64,000 bases of DNA from Mixophyes australis (taxonomy: Eukaryota; Chordata; Amphibia; Anura; Limnodynastidae): NCBI GenBank assembly GCA_036250195.1, contig JAVHZZ010000002.1, forward strand, positions 279,330,960 to 279,394,959, given 5' to 3'. Below are positions 46,667-58,521 of this stretch, one piece after another (position 1 is the first letter of the stretch; every line of letters starts with the position of its first letter). The notes under the pieces were generated by a model. That model was not told the origin of the DNA and did not search any database. It was given only the letters and a program-made list of their open reading frames with translations. The position numbers and the translations under genes were made by a program.

Positions 46667-48208
46667 TGTCACTCACCGGACTGTGAGTGCCACTTCCCGT
46701 GTATTCAGGAACCGTGGCCGTCCGCCATCCTGAGGGTCTGCGCATGTGCAGCCCTTATCAAACCTTCAGTACCTGTTGCTTTTAATTGATTGGATGATCA
46801 GGCAACCCTCCCTATTTAAACCACCTATGATCATTACCTGGTTGCCTGATCTTGGAGTCTCATTCCCCATGAGCCTCTGAAGGTGTTCCTGTGTTCCTCG
46901 TGTATTCAGCTCCTGCTGATTCCTGTTCACTTCAACTCTCCTGTGTTCATCGTGTCTGCACTCAGCTGATTCCTATCCGCTGCCTCCGTTACTTCTACAG
47001 AGTTCCTGTTCACTTCAACTCTCCTGTGTTCATCGTGCCTGCACTCAGCTGATTCCTATCCGCTGCCTCCGTTACTTCTACAGAGTTCCTGTTCACTTCA
47101 ACTCTCCTGTGTTCATCGTGCCTGCACTCAGCTGATTCCTATCCGCTGCCTCCGTTACTACTACAGAGTTCCTGATCGTCTCAACTCTCCTGGGTTTATC
47201 GTGTCAGCGCTCCGCTGCCTCCACCTCTACTACTGGATACCAGACAGCCTCAACTCTCCCGTGTCTTCATGTTTCCAGTTCCACTTACTACTGCTTCCTG
47301 AGTATTGCTTCGTTCATTCTGGATTACCTGCCGTGCGCTGCACCAACCTGATTACCGCTTCCACCCTCCAGTGGTCTCTCCTCCTGCCGGCCTTCAGCCG
47401 TTCAGGTATCCCTGCACGTCTCTCTGACAGCCTGCTCTCCTGAACCGCGGTATGCATACTTTCCATTGACTTTGCTTGTGTATTGCATATCCATCTGGAC
47501 TGAGTTGTGTTCTCCTCCGGAGCCTCCTATCCACTGAAGCTATTGTTACCATTGACTTTGTTTCCTATTGCCTGGATAGTTATTGTGACTTTGTATACTT
47601 AGCAGTGCTTGTTAGTTATCGTTGTATTGTGGATATCATCGTGGGATCAAGTTCTGTGTGTCCCCTGTATACTCTGCCTTACATTCATCTCCTCGTGCCC
47701 CTCCTCACATATAAATAGCAGTGGTACAACTTGCTGACGCAGACCACTGACTCCTGTTCCCTGTGACACCAGTTTCAAGTATCCTCTCACATAAGCAGTG
47801 GTACAACTTGCTATACGCAGACCACTGACTTCCCTGTTACCTACCTTCACCTGGATTCCATTCCTTCATCTAGACAGCGGTACAACTTGCTATACGCAGA
47901 CCGCTGACTCTTACTACCTCCTCGCTACTCCTGGAAATTCCACCTCACTATAGCAGTGGTACAACTTGCTATACGCAGACCACTGACTTTCCTCACGTTC
48001 CCTTGTCTATCTGGTTCCTCGTGTACATGCATCTACTCATTACCAGTTGCTGCTAGTCATAGACTTGCCTCGAGCATTCTCTCACCATCTGCTGTTTCTC
48101 CTGTTCCGTTGTCACCCTGCTACCAGAGAACCATAGTACCAACCATATTACTCTGGTAAGTCCATCATCTGGTGATATCCTGGGCAAAGACTCCTAGTGC
48201 CCGTGACA
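46667..48208 (+). mobile_element. Solo LTR, long repeat-rich family (copy 2)
   Basis: Exact 5-bp duplication GAACC (46662-46666 and 48209-48213). Begins TGTCACTCACCGGACTGTG and ends CTAGTGCCCGTGACA. The terminal 6 bases TGTCAC and GTGACA are inverted. No internal region present. Internal repeats are the 83-bp array near 46915-47180 (AACTCTCCTGTGTTCATCGT with CTGCCTCCGTTACT) and four palindromic units (47719-47988). Same family as 27402-29310, opposite orientation. Confidence 0.9.
47719..47988 (+). repeat. Four palindromic units in solo LTR
   Basis: Units start at 47719, 47796, 47875 and 47954 (77-79 bp apart). Consensus CAGTGGTACAACTTGCTATA then CGCAGACCACTG. The 47875 unit has CAGCGGT paired with ACCGCTG: both sides of the stem changed together. 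Confidence 0.92.
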
Positions 48209-48480
48209 GAACCCACATGGTTTTTATGTTGTGTTTTATAAAATAGAGAATATTTGGAGCTACAGTGAAGACGACCACATCAAGGTATCCAGAAATTAAT
48301 GCCTTCGTGCACATGCCATAAGAATGACACATTACTGGTTTCAAATGAAAGCGATCACTGCACATTTACAAGACTGCATGCAGTGTTCATGGAGTGTTGG
48401 ACATTAGTATGTAGTAATATGTAACCAAGACATCATTGATCCCAAAGTCTGCTTTATTTTCGGAGCACTCAATATACACC
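48209..48480. other. Continuation of unidentified sequence after solo LTR
   Basis: See 45730-46660; this joins the sequence before 46667 once the LTR and one GAACC copy are removed. Confidence 0.35.
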
Positions 48481-48489
48481 ATATACTTT

Positions 48490-49415
48490 GAGCACTAATA
48501 TATATGAAAGAGCCCTAAACCTTTCAATGCAAAATTTGGACCTAAGTGAAAAGTTTGGTCCACATTATGGATTGAATAGCTTTAATAATAAGACACTTTA
48601 TTGTAGTTTGTTTTGTGTTTGGCACTTTACCACTGTAGGTGTGTTGTTTATTTTTTGTCTTTCTCATTTTGCGCTTTGTTACAATTGTTCAGTAACGTTT
48701 GCCACGCAAAACTTTAGCTGTGAATACATTTTGACAAGTTCTGTACTTTGCAGGCATTCTGTTTAATGAGTTTCTATATTTTTAAGAAAATATATGACAT
48801 GTAGGTTTAATACAAAACGAAAAATTTAGAAAGAAAAAATATATATAGTGTGTGTGGTCTTTCTCTCACTAATTTTCTTTTGGGTGCATTCCACATTCAT
48901 CTATCTACTTATTGAAAACCACCATACCATCAGCTATTGCTCTGCCAATATGTGTCATAGAGATTGTAGCATGCTTTGCACACAAAACCTGGTTGTTCAG
49001 AATTTCTTAAATTATGAGAGATCAGCATTCAGTGATCATATGTAGATCATTGAAACAGCTTCCAAAAAATGACCTGCTATGCCACCAACTGAAGCAAGAG
49101 GTAATACCCAAATAGAATTACACACTTTATGCACACTGCGTTGCCATTATGTTTCATAGGGTTTGTATCTTTTATTAAACTGCCATATTTTGGCAGTTAC
49201 ATAGCTCGCTGCCACATTTTTTCCAAAGTTGTTACCAAGAAGAAGAAAATCAGCTCAAAATCACATGATTTTACCTATTTTTCAGTATTGTTAATTAAAT
49301 CCAGATCCAAAACTTAAACAAAAACACATAAAGATTTTTGTCCAAAACTGAATCCAAAACACGAAGATGGTTTTAGAACCAAAACCAAAACATGGGGGGT
49401 CTGTGCACATCTATA
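48490..49415. mobile_element. hAT-like element right end
   Basis: Ends with the CCAAAAC-rich subterminal region (49300-49395) and terminus CTGTGCACATCTATA, matching in reverse the TAGAGATGG ... GTTTTGG left end of the 12537 element. Probably the right end of the element whose transposase relic is at 44385-45170. The left end and target duplication were not found. Confidence 0.55.
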
Positions 49416-49629
49416 ATTAAAACGTATTTTTTTTCATATGTTTGACCCATTTTATGACTGGCAGCCATTCTAGTCTCCCCTCTAGAGAATTTTGAAAAGG
49501 AGATAAGGGTTTGTGGGAGACAGTTAATATAAATCATATGCATGCTTATAAGGTTGCTTTAAATAGCTAAAAACGGTGATAAACTCATGAATTTCATGCT
49601 TCAAACTGGGAAATAGGATTTCTCTTCAT

Positions 49630-50340
49630 CAGTCAGGATTGGTACTGGCAAAGTCAAAGCGCAGAGTTTACCAGACCCCCCAGTCTTCACCAGGAACCAC
49701 AGCATGTGGTATGGACTTTGCTGTTGGGAACCCGCAGGTCGCATCTGGAGAAAATATTAAGATGTTATCCAAATTTTTCACAACAAAATTATATAATGAG
49801 TCTCTGAAAAACTCAATGATAAAGTATTGAAAACTTTAGCTTTTTAGACACAAAATTTCCAGGAAGGAACTCAAAATGGATGAAGTATTGATTGAGAAAT
49901 ACCCTGATATTCTTATGGTCTCCATCATATTTGGGAGGGTATGGAATATGGAGTTGAGGCGCTACTTCCCCACCTGAGGGTGCTTCAGGTGCTGAAGAAG
50001 TAGGAGTCGCAAGGACATTTGAGACTGGCTGCAGAGCATCGAGATGCGGAGAGAGACATTGCAGGGACTGTAATTTGATTATTCTGATTATTCTCCTGTC
50101 TCTCCACATGTTCAATCAACTGCTGTGAAAGGTCACGGGGAGATGGATAACCAGTGGAATCCATTGGATAAAGTGTACTCTTACCCTTCAAACAGGGGAA
50201 TTGTATTCCTGTTCGTCAGTCAAGAATGGCATTGGCAATGTCGAGGCTCGGAGTCTAATGCACCACCCGGTCTTCACCAGGAACCCCTGCAAGGTGGTAT
50301 GGACTTTGTTGCCGTTAACCCACAGGTCACAGTCCTCTAA
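49630..50340 (-). pseudogene. Ty3/gypsy gag remnant between LTR-like scraps
   Basis: Minus-strand frame 50115-49813 contains PYPPKYDGDHKNIRVFLNQY, a block typical of sushi/RTL-type gypsy gag; 50191-49985 supplies the N-terminal MDSTGYPSPRDLSQQLIEHV. The frames are shifted. Two similar ~120-bp segments flank it in the same orientation (49660-49755 and 50245-50335, sharing TCTTCACCAGGAACC and GGTATGGACTTTG). A related string, CCTGGTGAAAACCAGG, occurs inside the solo LTR at 51663. So this is debris of the same gypsy group. Confidence 0.65.
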
Positions 50341-50349
50341 TTAATACCT

Positions 50350-51225
50350 CTAATTGAATGTATCAAAGTGCGATTTTGCAACTCCAGCGATTTTCTCGGG
50401 AGAGTTGAAACTCGCCGATGTATGAAGCTGAGATTTCATGCAAAATCGCCAGAGTTCTGCTTCTGTCAAAATCGCTACTTGCAAAATCACCAGAGATCAA
50501 ACTCCCGACTGTTTGCCACTGCAGTTATACAGCTCTCAAATGTATGAAGCTGCGAGTTAGCAAACTCAGGAGAGTTTGCTTCAAAACACGCCAGATACAA
50601 CACGCTGCTTGATAGCAGCGTGTTCTAGAAACACATCACTGTTACACTGCCCTGGCAGTGTTAAAATGGTAAAGAACAGATAAAAGTTGAAAAAAAAAAA
50701 GCGTGAGGTCCCCCCACTATTCATGCTTAACCCTACTGCTGCCTGACTAGTGCTGGTCCCGTGAAAATCGGGGAAAAATTTTGCGTGGGGTCCCCCCGAT
50801 TTTCACTTTACCAGCACTAGGCAAACCAGCCAGGGTTGGCGGCACTATAGCAGGGGGACGCGCGGCAGGGGTCCCCCTGCCATAATCCCATAATCACTAA
50901 CCAACCCTAGACTGTTCAACACTGGGCTGGATTCCCTAGGGAGTGGGGTCTGCTGAAAAAAACGAGCAGGCCCCCCCCCAGAAAGAACCAGCCCAGTGCT
51001 GATAGCACTAGGGCTCTTCCTACTGCCCCTGGGCTGTGGGTAGTAGGGTAATACGGCAAAAAAGTATGAAAAAAATAAACAGACCCCATTTTGTTTTGTG
51101 GAACTACAAGTCCCAGCCAGCCAGGTTGCCAAAAACAGCTTGATACATTTCAGGGTTTTTTTCAAAACTCGATTTGCCGTGATTTAAACACGCTGGCAAA
51201 CTCGCACTTTGATACATTTACCCCC
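50350..51225. mobile_element. Large MITE with GTATCAAAGTGCGA ends
   Basis: The left arm ATGTATCAAAGTGCGATTTT (from ~50358) is mirrored by CTCGCACTTTGATACAT (to ~51217) and then TTACCCCC. The interior includes GAAAATCGGGGAAAAATTTT, the inverted partner CCCCCCGATTTTCAC, and GGGGTCCCCCTGCC. No transposase. Target duplication not resolved. Confidence 0.65.
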
Positions 51226-51662
51226 TGATCTGAATAGCTGAGAAAATACAGCACAGAAGCACAAAATCAATGGGCAAAAGCAGACTCAAAAGCAAGCCAA
51301 AGATCGAGGTCACAAGCAAAGGGGCAGGTTTAAATTGAAAGGAAATTATAAAACAGCAGCAAACAGCAAGGAAAGATAGAGCTAGAAAGACCTGAAAGTC
51401 TGGCAGAGTGCTGTTCAAATAGATACTAGAAAGTAAAAAACGGATACTGTTGCTGGTGTGTGACACTGTGCTCTGTGCCGTCCAATAAAGAGTTCATCAA
51501 TGATACATGAATACCTTGTCATCTCATTATTTTATTTATTCTGACTACCTATTTATTAATTGAAATTTTGACAGATACCTTAGTGTTCATATTTAGCTGT
51601 TACCTTTTGTAGGTTTTACACTTTTGTTTAAGGTTTAGAAACCAATATTAGCCCAAAGTTTC

Positions 51663-52378
51663 TGTCAGGCGCCATCCTGTTTCTGCCTCTAAATGGACGC
51701 CTGTCTCCTTGCTGACTCGGCGCCCTGCTGCTTAGAGATGCTTGCCAATCTATTCGCATGCATATGCTGAGCTTGGCGACCGTTACTTAGAAACATGATG
51801 CCATCGGTACACATGCGCAAGATTCCACGCTCCGTCGCCCTGTGACTTGTCAGCGATTGGTTGCCGTTTCCCCGCCGATATCCATGCACCTATCAGGGAT
51901 CTCTCTCCTCTATTTAAGGAACTCACTGAGGCCATTTGCTTGCCAGAGTATTTGGTCTTCAGCCTTGCTCCAGCGTTTGTTCCTGTGTTACTGTTTATTG
52001 GCTTCTGACCCCGGCTTGTTCCTGACTTCTCCTTTGGTTCTTGATTCTGTCTTAGAGTGATATTTGGTATTGACCCGGCTTCCTGACCATTCTCCTGCTT
52101 CTGATTTGGCTTTATCTGTTCCTCTGGTTTTGGCCCGGCTTGCTGACTACTCTTCCATCCTGCATCCTGGTGGCCCATCACCGCTGCCTCAGTTGTTGCC
52201 TCGCCAGCTGACTGATACTGAGGGCCGCGCCCGCGACCTGCATGTCCCTTACAGTAAAGTCCATACCTCCTTGTGGGGGTTCCTGGTGAAAACCAGGGGC
52301 GTGTTAGACTCCGTGCCTCAGCACTCAGTAGAGCCAACTGCTGGCAGGTATCATCAACTCCACCTAGTGATTCTGACA
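51663..52378 (+). mobile_element. Gypsy-type solo LTR (716 bp)
   Basis: Begins TGTCAGGCGCCATCC and ends TAGTGATTCTGACA. Flanking pentamers GTTTC and GATTC agree at four of five positions, consistent with a mutated 5-bp duplication. Contains TATTTAAGG near 51912 and repeated CTTGTTCCTGACTTCTCC/TTCCTGACC phrases, as in gypsy LTRs. Confidence 0.7.
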
Positions 52379-52383
52379 GATTC

Positions 52384-53390
52384 TTGGCACCAAACCTGCT
52401 CTGTGGTAGTCCCTGAATGTCTTCCTCTCTTTTCACCCATAATGCTCTATTATATATTTTTTTCCTATCCGGGACTTAATTGGAAAAGTGCACTGTTGGT
52501 AGTGAATGTTATTAATTGTTGGAGGTACCACCTGTTTTAGCCACATGAATTTCAGCTGATGTGAAGGTCAGTTTGCTGTCCTGGTGATCCAGGTGCTTGT
52601 GCTGTGCACAGGTGACCCTGTCCTGTATTTTGGGCAGCAGACCATCTGGATTGAGAGCTACCACCCACACTGTAGTAGAAATATTGCCTGTAATTCCCCC
52701 AACCCCCCTCAGTGACCGTTCCTCTATACTATTCATGTCTAAGCCACTCTGTCACTTTACCAATCCTATGTGTTGTTTTTTTCTGACTCAAATTTCACTT
52801 TGCAATTTACTGTGAGCTTTATTACCACTTTCTCTGCTTGCTTTTTTTTATAACCACTCTACTCTACTACTCATCTTTAATAACACTGTTTCTACCTCCT
52901 TAACTTCTTGCTACAATTTATAATCTACTATTTTATAATTTACTTTCTAGAATAAATATTTCTTTATTTTTTCCTTATTTCCCTCTTATTAATGTTACTG
53001 TTATGTCTTATTTCGCTCCACTCATTTTCTAATGTTAAACTAAGTAAATACTTCAGGTCCTGTCAGACGTTCTGTAATTTTCCTCTTTTCTTCCCAACTA
53101 CCCCCTTTTTGTGACAGTAAAACATTTCTTCACCTTATTTTTCCTTTAAATCTGTCCTTCTCTTTCATATTTAGTCTCCTCAGCCTGTCTGCTTATTTTC
53201 AGTTTCTCACACAAAGTCATTTTCCCCTTGAAACAATTTCTTCTTTGCACATTATTTATCCCCTCAATCCATGATTCCCCACTTCTCAGACCCTCTTTCT
53301 TCCCTCTACTTCCTCTTCTCTACTCTAAATCCTGTGAAAACTTCTCATGGATTAAAAGCTGGAAGTTACGACACACTATTGTGATCAATG
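52384..53390. other. No recognised feature
   Basis: T-rich, low-complexity DNA from ~52770. The minus frame at 52736-52512 (74 codons) has no recognisable domain. Confidence 0.4.
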
Positions 53391-53394
53391 GCAT

Positions 53395-53645
53395 AATGAT
53401 TGTTATTATTATCAGTCCTTGCACCATTGACACTTACAATCTAAATACCTTCCCACCAATACAGTCGAGGGTCTGTTTTTTCAAAAGCCAATTAACTCAA
53501 CAGTATGCTTTTGGAGGAAACTCTAGAACCTGGAGGAAGCCCATGCAATGACAGAGCAGAAATACAAACTACACAGGTTGGATCAAACTCAAGATGCCAG
53601 TGCTGTGAGGCAGCAAAGGTAGCCACTGCACCATCATCCTGCCCA
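53395..53645 (-). mobile_element. L2-type LINE 3' segment, decayed
   Basis: Shares the block layout of 8343-8695 (CCAATTAAC, TTTTGGAGGAAACTCTAGAA, CAGTGCTGTGAGGCAGCAAA) in the same orientation; more diverged and lacking the terminal stem sequence. Confidence 0.6.
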
Positions 53646-53649
53646 TTGT

Positions 53650-54413
53650 ATGGTTCTACAACACTTTTCCGAACTATAGATTTTTCATCATGTTCACAAT
53701 GCATAATAATAACAATATATATAGTCAGCAATTCAATTATTCAGTTAGCCAAGTATAAAAATCTAATTTGAAAATACCATGGAACACAACATAATATTAA
53801 ATACATGATATAAAAGCATTACATTGTATAAAATGGCACAGACAAATAAATAAAATTAAGTTTATAAATAGACAATCAATCTACTATTTTCTATTAAGAA
53901 GACAAAAGAGAACATTTGCTAGATATATAAATATAATGCATTATGTTATATATATAAAAAAAGAAGTTTGATTGTATGTTGGTGAATACCTTCCACAGCT
54001 CCAAAGATAAAGTTGCCAAATCTTACATAGTTATTTAGTATCAAAAAAGTAACCTGTTAGACAATATAGCAACAAAATGACAATGTAACAAAGCGACAGA
54101 TTGACAAATGTTGAAAAGATCATTTTTTGGTTTTAAACCTTGCAACAACACAACATAACGACAACGCAACAAATCTTATTTTCTAAAAAGCATGTTTGGT
54201 CTATTTACCAAATAATTTGCTAATATGTAAAAACTACTATACATTACAAATTAGACCAGCGCAGCACCGGATGACCCTCCTTGGCTTATATATAAAATGC
54301 ATTGGTCTGTTTGGTTGTTTGTCTGTCTGGTTATATATGCGGACACCTCTGCACCGATTGGGATGAAACCAATGTGAGGTGGTCCAGTTGAATCCTGGAC
54401 AGGTATTAGGCAG
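53650..54413. other. No recognised feature
   Basis: Very AT-rich. The part 54280-54413 (GGCTTATATATAAAATGCAT and CACCGATTGGGATGAAACC) resembles a dispersed repeat tail of the kind at 24500-25165 but could not be classified. Confidence 0.35.
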
Positions 54414-54421
54414 GTTAGGAT

Positions 54422-54923
54422 TAGAGATGAGCGGGCTTGGATTCTGCTAATCCGAGCCCACCCGAACAGTGCGAATCCGAACGGGATCCGAGCACTGTTC
54501 GGATATTTCCGGCGGGCAAAAAATTGAAAACGAGGCTCTGTTGTCCAAGTCTCGCATCGAATCTCGCGAGGTGGGAGGGAGGGCCCAGAACAATTCCATC
54601 TTGTACCTCTTTTTTTGGCATTATGTGCTTAAGCTACCTCGGTGGCCTAAAAACAATATTGTGAGGTGTTCAGAATACACTGGAAATTAGTGGAAATGAT
54701 TGTTATTGAAAGTTATTGAGGTTAATAATAGCGTAGGAGTGAAAAAAAAAACACAAAACAGTTTTTTAGCACTTTTTATGCTTTTTTAAAAATAAATCAG
54801 AACCAAAACCTTTCGTCGGATGTTTTGGCAAAACAAATCAGAACCCAAAACCCAAAACCTCAAGCTAATCAGAACCCAAAACCCAAAACCCAACACACTA
54901 AAAGTGGCCGGTGCACACCCTTA
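54422..54923. mobile_element. Short non-autonomous hAT-like element
   Basis: Exact 8-bp duplication GTTAGGAT (54414-54421 and 54924-54931). Starts TAGAGATGAGCGGGC, ends GTGCACACCCTTA. Shares both ends with 3295-5303 but lacks the minisatellite, so it is a ~0.5-kb version of the same family. Confidence 0.9.
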
Positions 54924-54931
54924 GTTAGGAT

Positions 54932-56244
54932 CTCAGTCAAACAACCCATTGTTGTATGTTGGGTAGAACTTTGACCCAGGGAGCTTGTTCTGAGCTTTTC
55001 ACTGGATGGATTTGGACATAAATATCACAGATTGATAACACTGGATCCCAGAAAACATACTGGGGGGTTGAGGTCCCGGTCCCTTTATTTATTGAACAGT
55101 ATAATTGGAAATGTAAACAAACGATAATATAACCAAATTCACCAAGATGGGCATTGTCTACACAGACCATATTATACATGACATACTAAGCGCCAAACAA
55201 CTAAATAATTTGAAAATGTTGACAACTATATAAAGGGTGGTTAGGAATTATACACTACAAAGCCCAATGTTCAAACCAACATATGAGGTATCAGCTGGGG
55301 AGGGGCTATTTCCAAAGACCTGAACTTTTTTAACACATCTGTTTCTGTTTTCTTTTTGTAATAATTGCTAGTAAATGTACGAAGTTTAGCAAAAATATTT
55401 GCTATATACAGATATTACACATAGTTCATACACATGTATGAAATAAAGAAAAAATAGTCATGGATCACAATGTATGCTACAAATATAATTTTTATTTTAT
55501 TTTTCTTGTTATTTTTTGACTTGCACAACTTAGGTAACCCCTGTTTGCTCTTAGGAATTAAGGGACAAGGAAGGAGTAGCCACTGGCAAAGAGGGGTCAT
55601 CCAGCACTGCATCAAAGGCTGGAAACTACACCTCCCAGAGCAAATGGCATCAGAGCAAGGCAGAATACAGCATGTTTGGCATCTAAGTGGAAAGAGGTAG
55701 AAGTGTGTGAGTGTGGCCATGGAGAAGGTAGTTGAGGACATTTCTACTAGTGTTACCAATCCCCGAGGAGCTGATTGGAGTCAGAACACAGTGCAGCCAC
55801 AGCCAAAGGGCCTGCAAGTGAGAGTGAGTACAGTGGTGACAAGTGCTGCAGAGCAAGACAAAGACACAGAGGGCACCCACCCTGATGTGATGGGCTACCC
55901 CTTAGATAGGGCTGTCAATTGCACAGGGAGGACTGAATTTATGATAGAATGAGCTGCCATCCTTACCGTGAAAACTGCCATTCTTGCTGAAAAACCTGTC
56001 AATCAGGAAAAACTGCCAGGTTACTATAGGAAGCTGCCAGTTTAACAGAGGAAACTGCCAATTCCAGAGGGGAGTCTGTCATTGCTAGAGGATATGCTGT
56101 CAAAGACCATTTATAAGCTGCCAAAGGTACCAAGACAGTCTGGGCCATGGGGGGTCCAGTCCAATAGAACAGATAGAGTCTAGAATTGTTCCAGTTATCT
56201 AAAGAGTAGCATATTACCTTACCCTTGTTCCAGAAAAGTATGAG
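54932..56244. other. Mostly unassigned; degenerate CTGCCA repeat at 55967-56125
   Basis: The only structure seen is a run of seven to eight degenerate ~22-30-bp units with the phrase AARCTGCCA or ARYCTGTCA (from AACTGCCATTCTTGCTG to AAGCTGCCAAAGG). Before it, 55700-55950 has a higher-GC stretch with a 81-codon frame (55707-55952) lacking recognisable domains. Confidence 0.4.
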
Positions 56245-56600
56245 TAGGGTCGGATTTGCCACTAGGCAACCTAGGCACCTGGCCAGGGCCCAGCCGTCCC
56301 AATGGGGCCCCGCGGTCCCAGCCCCCTGGAAATTTGTCACGGTTTGTCAGTCGCTGCGCCCATTGCCCAACCTTAGCCGGCTGTAAATATGACATAATCA
56401 GCCCTGCGCCGGGAGACCAGGACATGGAAGTTGCGACGCTGCGTGTGTAACACAAGGGAGGAAGAGACCTGGCAGAGGCGCTGGCTATCAGCTGCAAGAG
56501 ACAGAGATCCGACGAGGAGAAGCCCGGCTCCATCACTAAGCAAGTGTTCAGGTAAGAGAAGTGCAGTGTACAGCGGTGCTGTAGTCTGTGGCTCTATCAT
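56245..56600. mobile_element. hAT-like left end, 19252-type family
   Basis: TAGGGTCGGATTTGCCACTA followed by GGCAACCTAGGCACCTGG is the counterpart of the (reversed) right end of the 19252 element. The family right end was not found downstream. The sequence AGTGTTCAGGTAAGAG at 56544-56559 looks like a splice donor, so this could be the first exon of a longer, partly autonomous member. No transposase recognised. Confidence 0.6.
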
Positions 56601-57304
56601 TACCTTTTATTGATAGGGAGCAGTAACATGGGGAATAGCACAAAACCACAACACGCAACATAATACGGAACGGGAGACTTTGACAAGCTGGAAGCAGATG
56701 TGACAAGCTTGTAGGCAAGAACATAAGCACAATGTACAGAGCATAAGCCACAGCACTGAGACCAAGCAGAAAGTGAGGGACAGAAAAAGTCCAGACAGGC
56801 ATTGGGGAACTATAATTCTCAGCATTTCCTGCAATCCATAGGACATAGGAAGGGCAGATCTAGAAGTTTATTTTATGGGGGATGAATCGGGGGGGGCGGG
56901 GCAACCCTGCTTGTAGTTGGAAAACAGTGGGAGAGCCACAGGTTGCCTACCTCTCATAAACTATGGAATAGTTTAGTTCCTACACTCACAAAATAATTTA
57001 AGGTATAGGCACTATGTTATCATTTGTTTCTTGCCTCATACTCTTATTCTGGGGTTATGTCGCCAATCCAGTTGGGAGGGCTGTTGGATATTTAAGTGTA
57101 AATTGCTGGAACTGTTTGGCTAAACATTGGAGCAGTTTTTAGTTTATTATTTAATGGTTAGATTATTGATTATTTCTTTATGTCTGTAAACACCACAAAT
57201 ATTTTCAAGCTCTCTCTATGCTATATGGTTTTTATAAATAAAGTTGCATAATACTGATTGAGAAAGTTGGAACATTAGTATTCAAGTTCTATGTAAAATC
57301 AGAA

Positions 57305-57676
57305 ATGGATAGACTAACATATTATGCGTGTGCTTTCTGTGAGCCCATTCAGAAGTACATACATGATGCCATTTCACGTGACAGGGATTCTCAGGTGTTT
57401 CAGCCCATTCTCAGGAGTTTGCAGCGGTTCCAGAAAGACCTACGAGACCGTCAAGATGCTGAGCACCAAAAAAGTCGTTACTGTTTAATATCACATCTCT
57501 TTTCAAAATGTGATGATGAGCTGGACAGTGGATCTGGTAATTGCCAAGCTGTCAGTCTTGTAAAGGACAAGCTGCCCATACAGGAGAAAGTGGAGGCCTC
57601 TGCACAAGAAAAGATGGCAACTTTTAAGTCTTTGACATGGTGCATGAGAAGGCTGAAAGGGAAGAAGCCAATTTAA
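57305..57676 (+). CDS. Hypothetical 123-residue protein, unidentified
   Basis: An uninterrupted frame from ATG to TAA with a natural-looking composition: aromatic N-terminus (MDRLTYYACAFCEPIQKYI), a charged helical centre (LQRFQKDLRDRQDAEHQKSR), and a basic end (CMRRLKGKKPI). No domain was recognised and no similar frame occurs elsewhere in the window. It lies ~750 bp downstream of a possible splice donor in a hAT-like end, so it might be an exon of a transposon gene; an exon or retrocopy of a host gene is also possible. The frame could equally be chance. Confidence 0.35.
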   Translation: MDRLTYYACAFCEPIQKYIHDAISRDRDSQVFQPILRSLQRFQKDLRDRQDAEHQKSRYCLISHLFSKCDDELDSGSGNCQAVSLVKDKLPIQEKVEASAQEKMATFKSLTWCMRRLKGKKPI

Positions 57677-57679
57677 AGA

Positions 57680-58200
57680 TTTAGATCTGTCTAGCTACAA
57701 AGTCACTGAATGCTAAATTTCATGATTAGCCCATTAATGACAGGAGGAAATTCATACTTTTGTGACCAAAACACATTTTAGTTTTGCTACCTATTGGCTA
57801 AACAGGGAATATCTTGACTGCATTATCTGTCTTTGTAAACTTGAATTTGTTTTTCTCAGGACTGATTGGGCTCTCCATTATTAGGATAGTGAAAAAAATA
57901 TATTTTAATAATAAAGGCAAATTGGCAAAGAATACACTTTTCTGTGATTCTCCCCATAGGCACCTTTGCACAATTAGTACAAATCTGTGTAAGTAATGTC
58001 AGGTACATAGTGGTATAAGATTTTTATTAGATTCTTTATTTTTTATATGCTTTATTTCTTCAATTAGAAAGTAAAGAAAAATAAACATCGTAGGTAGAAC
58101 ATCTGCAATCCAATGCAAAGCATACAAATCATTGCATAGTCATGAACATAATCATGTATATGTATTTAAGACACTGAAATATTTGTGTTTGTGTTAAGAA
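57680..58200. other. No recognised feature
   Basis: AT-rich, no boundary or domain seen. Confidence 0.4.
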
Positions 58201-58290
58201 TTTCTTAGGTTTAAATGCCTTATATCAGACAAAAAGCAAACTTAACATTGTTTTCACTTTGTCTGATATAAGGCATTTAAAGCTAAGAAA
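58201..58290. repeat. Inverted repeat, 33-bp arms
   Basis: Arms 58201-58233 and 58258-58290 are complementary at 32 of 33 positions (core AAATGCCTTATATCAGACAA), loop 24 nt. Likely a MITE or a snap-back end. Confidence 0.9.
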
Positions 58291-58347
58291 TAATTTTGTA
58301 CAACATTATTTGCACTCTGTTTTAGGTAAGAAGTTAAAAAGATAATG

Positions 58348-58521
58348 GGCTAGATTTACTAAGCTGCGGGTTTGAAAAAGTGGGGATGTTGCCTATAGCA
58401 ACCAATCAGATTCTAGCTGTCATTTTGTAGAAGGTACTAAATAAATGAAAGCTAGAATCTGATTGGTTGCTATAGGCAACATCCCCACTTTTTCAAACCC
58501 GCAATTTAGTAAATATACCCC
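58348..58521. mobile_element. Snap-back MITE, perfect 53-bp arms
   Basis: Arms 58366-58418 and 58450-58502 are exact reverse complements (core TTGCCTATAGCAACCAATCA), loop 31 nt. Outer ends TAGATTTACTAA and TTAGTAAATATACCCC extend the palindrome imperfectly. The sequence looks like a common frog MITE from memory. Flanking ATAAT-like bases may be a target duplication. Confidence 0.88.

Noticed and set aside
51783..52436. 217-codon minus-strand frame
   Set aside because: Runs antisense through a gypsy-type solo LTR; composition is Gln/Gly-rich without domain landmarks, and similar LTR-antisense frames occur at 2516-2986.
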